The notes beneath the pieces were generated by a model that was not told where the DNA came from, ran no database searches, and worked only from the letters and a program-made list of their open reading frames with translations. From the NCBI RefSeq assembly GCF_000195275.1, contig NC_015385.1, forward strand, positions 2,186,501 to 2,250,500: DNA of 64,000 nucleotides, written 5' to 3'. The position numbers were made by a program, and so were the translations under genes. Below, piece after piece: positions 59,750 through 64,000 of this stretch; the stretch's first letter is position 1, and each line of letters opens with the position of its first letter. Source of the stretch: Treponema succinifaciens DSM 2489 (GTDB lineage Bacteria; Spirochaetota; Spirochaetia; Treponematales; Treponemataceae).

Positions 59750-60354
59750 GAATTTTCCTCTGAAATAACAATTCCAACTTGCTTTAGCGTAAAGCCTTTC
59801 TGAACAAGAGAGGCTTTTATTTTGTCCAAGTCTTTTTTGAACAATAGGCACTTTTTATAAGCACGCCGGCAAATCTCAAGTTCATCTTTTTCTGAAAAAA
59901 ATTCATCAAGGGCTTTTTTTGAAGCTATGCGGTCAACGCCTCTGGATGCAAGTTCGGCCGCAAGCCGGATTCTTCCTTCAGCATGGTCGATTGAACGGCT
60001 TCTTAGCCAAGCACCGGCAAATCTTTCATCGCTTAAATTTCCACACAGCTCAAGATAATCCAAGGCTTTTTCTACAGCGGATTTTTCAATTCCCTTTTTT
60101 AAAAGCTTTCGCTCAAGTCCGGCACGGCAATGCTCAGCGCGCGCAAGATATGTCATTGCGGCAAATTCAGCGCCATAAACAATCGCCGCATTTAGCAAAT
60201 CCGAAGCTTCTTCATCCGAAAATTCCGCTCCGGCAAAAAGCTTTTCCTCAGTCAAAAGAGAAAGGTAAGACGCACGCAAAAAAAATGCAGACCCAACAGA
60301 AGGTGTAATTTCGTACACTCCTGTAAAAGTCTGCTGTATTTGGCGAATAACCAA
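59740..60354 (-). CDS. recX: Regulatory protein RecX
   Basis: This 204-residue protein is made of three-helix RecX repeats and likely inhibits or shapes RecA filaments. Typical segments are YLARAEHCRAGLERKLLKKG (about 94-113), YLELCGNLSDERFAGAWLRSR and RLAAELASRGVD. The start codon appears to be TTG at 60354, three bases after the rpsI stop; no ATG fits. A GTG at about 60310 would shorten it. recA is not in this window. It probably rides on the rplM-rpsI transcript. Confidence 0.83.
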   Translation of the reverse strand: MVIRQIQQTFTGVYEITPSVGSAFFLRASYLSLLTEEKLFAGAEFSDEEASDLLNAAIVYGAEFAAMTYLARAEHCRAGLERKLLKKGIEKSAVEKALDYLELCGNLSDERFAGAWLRSRSIDHAEGRIRLAAELASRGVDRIASKKALDEFFSEKDELEICRRAYKKCLLFKKDLDKIKASLVQKGFTLKQVGIVISEENSYL

Positions 60355-60356
60355 TT

Positions 60357-60749
60357 TTAGCGTTTGCTGAACTGGAATCTGCGGCGAGCACCACGCTGAC
60401 CATACTTCTTACGCTCAACCATACGAGAGTCGCGTGTAAGATATCCGTTTGCCTTAAGAGAAGGACGTGCGTCTGGATCTACCTGAGTCAAAGCACGGGA
60501 AACTCCATGCAAGCAAGCTGCAGCCTGACCATTAAGTCCGCCACCGCAAACGTTGATAAGAATATCAAACTTGTTTACATTTGATGTAACCAAAAGCGGC
60601 TGAATTACAAGACGAGCCTGTGATTCTGTTGCAAAATAGTCTTTTATATCCTTTCCGTTAACAACAATTTTTCCTGAACCTTCGCGCATAAAAACACGAG
60701 CAGTTGCAGTTTTTCTTCTTCCTGTACCGATAGCTAAATTCTTAATCAC
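60357..60749 (-). CDS. rpsI: 30S ribosomal protein S9
   Basis: This 130-residue protein has a C-terminal tail that touches P-site tRNA. Conserved parts are GTGRRKTATARVFMREGSGK and the final RMVERKKYGQRGARRRFQFSKR. It follows rplM by 14 nt, the near-universal pairing. Confidence 0.96.
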   Translation of the reverse strand: MIKNLAIGTGRRKTATARVFMREGSGKIVVNGKDIKDYFATESQARLVIQPLLVTSNVNKFDILINVCGGGLNGQAAACLHGVSRALTQVDPDARPSLKANGYLTRDSRMVERKKYGQRGARRRFQFSKR

Positions 60750-60763
60750 GATATGCTCCTATT

Positions 60764-61192
60764 TTAAACTTCAAGAGGTTTTGGATTCTGAGCTGCATGA
60801 GGATGCTCTGGACCTTCGTAAATCTTAAGATTTCCGATAATCTTGCGTCCAAGGCGGTTATGAGGAAGCATTCCCCAAATTGTTCTCTTCAAAGGTTCTG
60901 TAGGATGTTTTTCAATAAGAGTATTGAATGAATAAGAGCGCAAACCACGTACATAACCTGTATAATGGCGATAAAGCATATTGTCAGCTTTTTTGCCTGT
61001 AACCTGAATTTTTTCAGCATTAACGATTACAACAAAATCACCACACATAGAGTTCGGTGTATAAGAAGCTTTGTGCTTTCCACGGAGAACAGAAGCAGCT
61101 TTTGCAGCTACACGTCCCAAAGTTTTTCCAGATGCATCAATGACATACCAGTCATTTTTTACATCTTCATTTTTAGCAAAATAAGTTTTCAT
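60764..61192 (-). CDS. rplM: 50S ribosomal protein L13
   Basis: This 142-residue protein starts large-subunit assembly. Conserved parts are WYVIDASGKTLGRVAAKAASVLRGKHK (about residues 15-41), GDFVVIVNAEKIQVTGKK and the C-terminal GMLPHNRLGRKIIGNLKIYEG. It is the first gene of rplM-rpsI(-recX). The promoter lies about 100 nt upstream, so the leader is long enough for autogenous control by L13, as known in other bacteria; I did not resolve a specific structure. Confidence 0.96.
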   Translation of the reverse strand: MKTYFAKNEDVKNDWYVIDASGKTLGRVAAKAASVLRGKHKASYTPNSMCGDFVVIVNAEKIQVTGKKADNMLYRHYTGYVRGLRSYSFNTLIEKHPTEPLKRTIWGMLPHNRLGRKIIGNLKIYEGPEHPHAAQNPKPLEV

Positions 61193-61294
61193 GTATATAC
61201 CTTTCTAAATAAAACATTACGTTTTCCGCTTTGCATCCAGCTTCAAACGTTTGCAGGCAATGAGCAGTTGCCAACAATATATACGGGGTAAAAA

Positions 61295-61324
61295 AATATA
61301 CCATGTTTTCAGTTTTTTAGTCAA
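61295..61324 (-). promoter_or_regulatory. Promoter of rplM
   Basis: TTGACT (61324-61319) and TATATT (61300-61295) are 18 nt apart. Confidence 0.6.
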
Positions 61325-61380
61325 TTAAATTTAAGAAATTCAACTGTAAAAACTGAAAATATTTGCGATGAATAAGAAAT

Positions 61381-61614
61381 TTATTTTTTTTCTATTGATT
61401 TAGCGGCGTTTTCTTCTTTTTTTGCTTCTTTTTTATCTTTTATATCAGCAAAACCTATAAAAACTGAAATGAGCCCGCAGAATGCCGCAAAACACGGAGT
61501 AAATCCTTTCAAAAATGAAATAATGTCAGAAGTCCAGTTCAAGCCAAGACAAGAAAACACACAAAATCCAATCAGAACAATTCCAATCAACAATGAAACC
61601 ATAAAATACTCCAT
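61381..61614 (-). CDS. Small two-helix membrane protein (77 aa)
   Basis: This 77-residue protein has two hydrophobic helices (about residues 5-24 and 36-56) and a lysine/glutamate-rich tail (IKDKKEAKKEENAAKSIEKK). I do not recognise a family. It lies downstream of rubrerythrin with a hairpin between (61625-61650), and could be co-expressed by read-through. It is small but the composition (two clear membrane segments and a charged tail) supports a real gene. Confidence 0.5.
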   Translation of the reverse strand: MEYFMVSLLIGIVLIGFCVFSCLGLNWTSDIISFLKGFTPCFAAFCGLISVFIGFADIKDKKEAKKEENAAKSIEKK

Positions 61615-61624
61615 AATTGTTTTA

Positions 61625-61650
61625 GCCGTTCTTGTAAAAACAAAAACGGC
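61625..61650 (-). terminator. Hairpin after rubrerythrin
   Basis: GCCGTTCTTG (61625-61634) and CAAAAACGGC (61641-61650) pair with one mismatch. The T-tract is poor on the minus strand, so termination is uncertain. Confidence 0.4.
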
Positions 61651-61672
61651 ATTTTATAAAAAAATTATCAAA

Positions 61673-62209
61673 CTAGTAATTTTCAGGTTTTACTTCAAAA
61701 TAGCTTTGAGGATGAGCGCAAACTGGACAAATATCCGGCGCTTTTTTTCCTACGCAGATATGTCCGCAGTTTGAGCATTGCCAGATAACGTCTCCGTCCT
61801 TGCTGAAAACACACTCATTTGTAACGTTATCCAAAAGCTTGCGGTAACGCTCTTCATGTGTTTTCTCAATCGCGGCGACACCTTCAAATTTCTGGGCAAT
61901 ATCGATAAATCCTTCTTCACGCGCTGTCTTGGCAAACGAAGAATACATATCTGTCCACTCGTAATTTTCACCTTCCGCAGCATCCTTTAAATTTTCTGCG
62001 GTGCTTTTTATTCCGTCGTTAAGATATTTGTACCAAAGCTTTGCGTGCTCCTTTTCATTTTCAGCAGTTTCCTCGAAAATTTTTGCAATCTGCACAAATC
62101 CGTCTTTGCGGGCCTTGCTTGCGAAAAATGTATACTTGTTGCGGGCCTGAGATTCACCTGCAAAAGCCGTCTTAAGATTTTCTTCTGTTTTTGAACCTTT
62201 CAATTCCAT
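61673..62209 (-). CDS. rbr: Rubrerythrin
   Basis: This 178-residue protein reduces hydrogen peroxide in anaerobes. The N-terminal four-helix di-iron domain shows [15 protein letters not shown] and a second ExxH-type segment [15 protein letters not shown], repeated as [15 protein letters not shown]. The C-terminal rubredoxin-like domain has two CxxC pairs, [12 protein letters not shown] and CPVCAHP, for one iron. A GGAGG site precedes the ATG. Its promoter overlaps an inverted repeat that could be a peroxide-responsive operator. It suggests an anaerobic, oxygen-tolerant lifestyle. Confidence 0.95.
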   Translation of the reverse strand: MELKGSKTEENLKTAFAGESQARNKYTFFASKARKDGFVQIAKIFEETAENEKEHAKLWYKYLNDGIKSTAENLKDAAEGENYEWTDMYSSFAKTAREEGFIDIAQKFEGVAAIEKTHEERYRKLLDNVTNECVFSKDGDVIWQCSNCGHICVGKKAPDICPVCAHPQSYFEVKPENY

Positions 62210-62255
62210 GATTTACCTCCAGTACAAATACAGCCATAAAAATAAAAATTTTCTA

Positions 62256-62272
62256 ATTATATAAAGTATAAT
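62256..62272. promoter_or_regulatory. Inverted repeat over the rubrerythrin -10 box (possible PerR/Fur-type operator)
   Basis: ATTATA-TAAAG-TATAAT is a perfect 6-5-6 inverted repeat. It covers the -10 box TATACT (62270-62265) whose -35 partner is TTGCAA (62293-62288), 17 nt away. The sequence resembles the AT-rich boxes of PerR regulators. The regulator itself is not in the window. Confidence 0.45.
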
Positions 62273-62293
62273 CAATTATTTGCACAATTGCAA
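62265..62293 (-). promoter_or_regulatory. Promoter of rubrerythrin
   Basis: TTGCAA (62293-62288) and TATACT (62270-62265) are 17 nt apart. A further inverted pair TTGCA/TGCAA surrounds the -35 region. Confidence 0.6.
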
Positions 62294-62318
62294 TTCAAAC
62301 AGGAAATTTTTTTAATTT

Positions 62319-62651
62319 TTACATAATTCTGGACAAAACCATGAAAATAATAGTGCTTGAAAAAATGCTTACCATAGAATTTTTAAATAAAAGGTGAATG
62401 ACAACAGTTGCCACAGAAGCAGCCAAATGAGGAATTCCAAAAGGAGAACTCAAAAAACTTGTGTCCTTGAAGCAATAAACGACCAAAACCGCCATAATTA
62501 AAGACGGCGTGTATTTCTCAATAAAGCGGATTATCGCAGGCGGATTTTTTCTGCTGAAGGCAACAAAAGGAAGCAAGCGCGTTCCATAAATAACTGCCCC
62601 GGAAACAAAAACAGCTACCAAAGCCATCATAAGGCTATAAGACTCTTTCAT
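62319..62651 (-). CDS. azlD: AzlD-type branched-chain amino acid exporter subunit
   Basis: This 110-residue membrane protein has about four helices and is the small partner of AzlC. The family stretch GTRLLPFVAFSRKNPPAIIRFIEKYTPSLIMAVLVVYC (about residues 24-61) is clear. It overlaps azlC by 4 nt. Together they form a two-part exporter for branched-chain amino acids in Bacillus and others (AzlCD/BrnFE). Confidence 0.88.
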   Translation of the reverse strand: MKESYSLMMALVAVFVSGAVIYGTRLLPFVAFSRKNPPAIIRFIEKYTPSLIMAVLVVYCFKDTSFLSSPFGIPHLAASVATVVIHLLFKNSMVSIFSSTIIFMVLSRIM

Positions 62652-63424
62652 GCCAATTTCTCCGATTTAGAATTTGAAAGAATTTTCTCTTTTGCAAAAA
62701 ATGACGGACCTCTTGCCAAAAGCATAACTCCAAGAGCCGCGCAAATTGAAAACCAGATTATATTTGACGAGCCAAAAACTCCGGTTTTATAAAGCACAAC
62801 AGAAAACACAGCGGCAAGTCCACCAGCCAACGCAGGCACACAATCCTTTGAAGATTTTAGCTGCTCAATCAAAAGAACTATAAAAAGCGAAGTGAGCGCA
62901 AAATCAACTCCGGTTAAAAATTTTCCAAGTCCGTAGCGATTCATAACGGTGTAAGCCACAGCGCCAATAAGACTTCCCAAGCACCAGTAGCTTTGGTCCA
63001 GCGCGGAAACAACCGCATAAAAAGAAATTTTATTCACACGGGGCGGAACTTCAATTCCCTGAACAAGCGCAAAAGTTTCGTCCGTAATTGCAAAAATAAG
63101 ATAAGGCTTTTTTCCGCCGGCATTTTTATATTTTGAAATAAGCGAAAGTCCGTAGAAAACATGGCGGATGCTAAGCAAAAACTGAACAAGAATTATTTCA
63201 GCAAAAGAAGCTCCGGAAGCAAGCTGACCGACTATAAAATATTGTCCAGAACCAGTATACATGACAACCCCTGAAAGAACTGCAAGCCACCAAGGATAGC
63301 CTGCATTCGCAAGCAGCATTCCGAATCCAATTCCAATCGCAATATATCCAAAAAACACAGGCGCAGTTATTTTCAGAGCATGGGCAAAAACATAGCGGTT
63401 CATAATGAGCAAATATAATAGCAA
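62648..63424 (-). CDS. azlC: AzlC-type branched-chain amino acid exporter subunit
   Basis: This 258-residue polytopic membrane protein is the large partner of AzlD. Family features are PVFFGYIAIGIGFGMLLANAGYPWWLAVL near the start, GSGQYFIVG, LLSIRHVFYGLSL (about 85-97) and ITDETFALVQG. About seven hydrophobic segments are present. ATG at 63403 (after LLIMNRY) is an alternative start. Export of branched-chain amino acids fits with the ilvBD genes elsewhere in the window, but the link is only thematic. Confidence 0.88.
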   Translation of the reverse strand: MLLYLLIMNRYVFAHALKITAPVFFGYIAIGIGFGMLLANAGYPWWLAVLSGVVMYTGSGQYFIVGQLASGASFAEIILVQFLLSIRHVFYGLSLISKYKNAGGKKPYLIFAITDETFALVQGIEVPPRVNKISFYAVVSALDQSYWCLGSLIGAVAYTVMNRYGLGKFLTGVDFALTSLFIVLLIEQLKSSKDCVPALAGGLAAVFSVVLYKTGVFGSSNIIWFSICAALGVMLLARGPSFFAKEKILSNSKSEKLA

Positions 63425-63561
63425 TAAAGATAAATAGGTTCAACAGCGCAAAATTTAAACTTTCTACAATAAAATTCAGCAAAAATCCGCAAAAGTTTTT
63501 TTATAAATTTCCACTTATTTTTTCAAAAATTATTGACTTTTTTACGTATTAAATACAAATT

Positions 63562-63614
63562 AAGCCTTAGACTTTAAAGTCTATCAGAGCCTTGTTTTGC
63601 CAGATAAAAGGCTT
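63562..63614 (+). promoter_or_regulatory. Structured leader before potA
   Basis: AAGCCTT (63562-63568) is complementary to AAGGCTT (63608-63614), and between them is the perfect 16-bp palindrome TAGACTTTAAAGTCTA (63568-63583). It could be a folded 5' leader or a protein-binding palindrome. A weak TTGACT (about 63536) lies upstream. Confidence 0.4.
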
Positions 63615-63643
63615 CTTTATCACTCAGAAGGAGTTGTACCCTA

Positions 63644-64000
63644 GTGAACGGAAGTACAGTTTCTATTAACAGCGTGTCCAAGCATTTTGGCTCGTTCCAT
63701 GCGCTTGACGACATCAGCATTACAATTAAGCAGGGTGAATTTTTTTCTCTGCTTGGACCGTCCGGCTGTGGAAAGACAACACTTCTCCGCATTATCGCAG
63801 GATTTGAATTTCCTGATGAAGGCGCAGTTCTTTTTGATGACAAGAATGTTGTGCCTCTTCCGCCTAACAAACGCCAGAGCAATACAGTTTTCCAGAGCTA
63901 CGCGCTTTTTCCGCACCTTTCAGTTTATGAGAATGTCGCATTTCCGCTTCGCTTAAAAAAGACTGACAAAAAAACAATCGACGAAAAAGTAAAGGAATAT
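63644..64000 (+). CDS. potA: Polyamine-type ABC transporter ATP-binding protein, C-terminus beyond the window
   Basis: The first 119 residues are present. The ATPase starts at GTG 63644, with AAGGAG about 10 nt upstream. Motifs seen are the CUT2/PotA-like opening [20 protein letters not shown], Walker [20 protein letters not shown] (about residues 36-54), and the Q-loop [20 protein letters not shown]. The signature and Walker B lie outside the window. PotA is the best match by style (spermidine/putrescine uptake), but sugar or iron importers have similar ATPases, and the downstream genes are needed to be sure. Confidence 0.75.
   Translation, partial: MNGSTVSINSVSKHFGSFHALDDISITIKQGEFFSLLGPSGCGKTTLLRIIAGFEFPDEGAVLFDDKNVVPLPPNKRQSNTVFQSYALFPHLSVYENVAFPLRLKKTDKKTIDEKVKEY

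Noticed and set aside
1-64000. CRISPR arrays, prophage genes, rRNA operon
   Set aside because: No regularly spaced direct repeats, no phage structural or integrase genes and no rRNA sequence were seen.

Overview
The window looks like a chromosomal segment of a low-GC treponeme (Spirochaetota), probably a gut or rumen type. Supporting signs are arginine-type EF-P with EarP, GTP-dependent PEP carboxykinase, LptF/LptG homologues beside tgt, a rimP-nusA-infB-rbfA-truB cluster next to rpsO-pnp, and many short lipoproteins. The species is my inference; no 16S rRNA gene is present.

Layout. 1-1310: the 3'-truncated edge of an IS1595-type element, read leftwards, carrying two micro-ORFs and a small basic protein ahead of the transposase, next to an OmpA-domain gene remnant. 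1734-5231: a polar amino-acid ABC transporter (two permeases, ATPase, separately promoted binding lipoprotein) and a half-size EamA carrier. 5246-10150 (minus): rRNA methyltransferase, PilZ protein, ilvB and ilvD. 10327-15740 (minus): tsaD, a divergent polysaccharide deacetylase, parB, parA and a MATE exporter. 15809-16023: a MITE. 16068-21225 (plus): an interrupted methyltransferase gene, phosphohexomutase, exonuclease, second MATE exporter. 21252-25641 (minus): inactive LysM/M23 protein, dapB, lysC, DUF1015 protein. 25728 onward: rpoN, hpf, a lipoprotein behind a poly-G promoter, Na/Pi cotransporter, DUF4469 protein, NlpC/P60 lipoprotein, pckA with a duplicated tail, tRNA-Arg, efp, earP, comM, tRNA-Leu, recQ. 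38910-45924 (minus): a compact run M16 peptidase-dut-lptF-lptG-tgt-HEAT protein. 46032-55694 (minus): pnp, rpsO, truB/ribF fusion, rbfA, infB, nusA, rimP. 55844-57340: an intact ISAs1-type element abutting a second MITE copy. 57409-59749 (plus): CYTH protein, DUF975 protein, SppA. 59740-63424 (minus): recX, rpsI, rplM, a small membrane protein, rubrerythrin, azlD/azlC. 63644-64000: start of potA.

Most of the window is core metabolism and information processing. The unusual material is regulatory or mobile: a G9 tract between the -35 and -10 boxes of a lipoprotein promoter (probable phase variation); a MITE family sharing terminal repeats and 10-bp target duplications with the resident ISAs1 element; palindromic REP-like hairpins after metabolic genes, one tied to a 91-bp offset duplication of the pckA 3' end; a promoter-terminator leader in front of rimP-nusA-infB; a three-way-junction leader before pnp; several genes whose -10 box lies only 6-9 nt from the start codon (probably leaderless mRNAs); and two tiny hydrophobic peptides encoded ahead of the IS1595 transposase.

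All coordinates, promoters and hairpins were read by eye. Family assignments come from recognised motifs, not from database searches.
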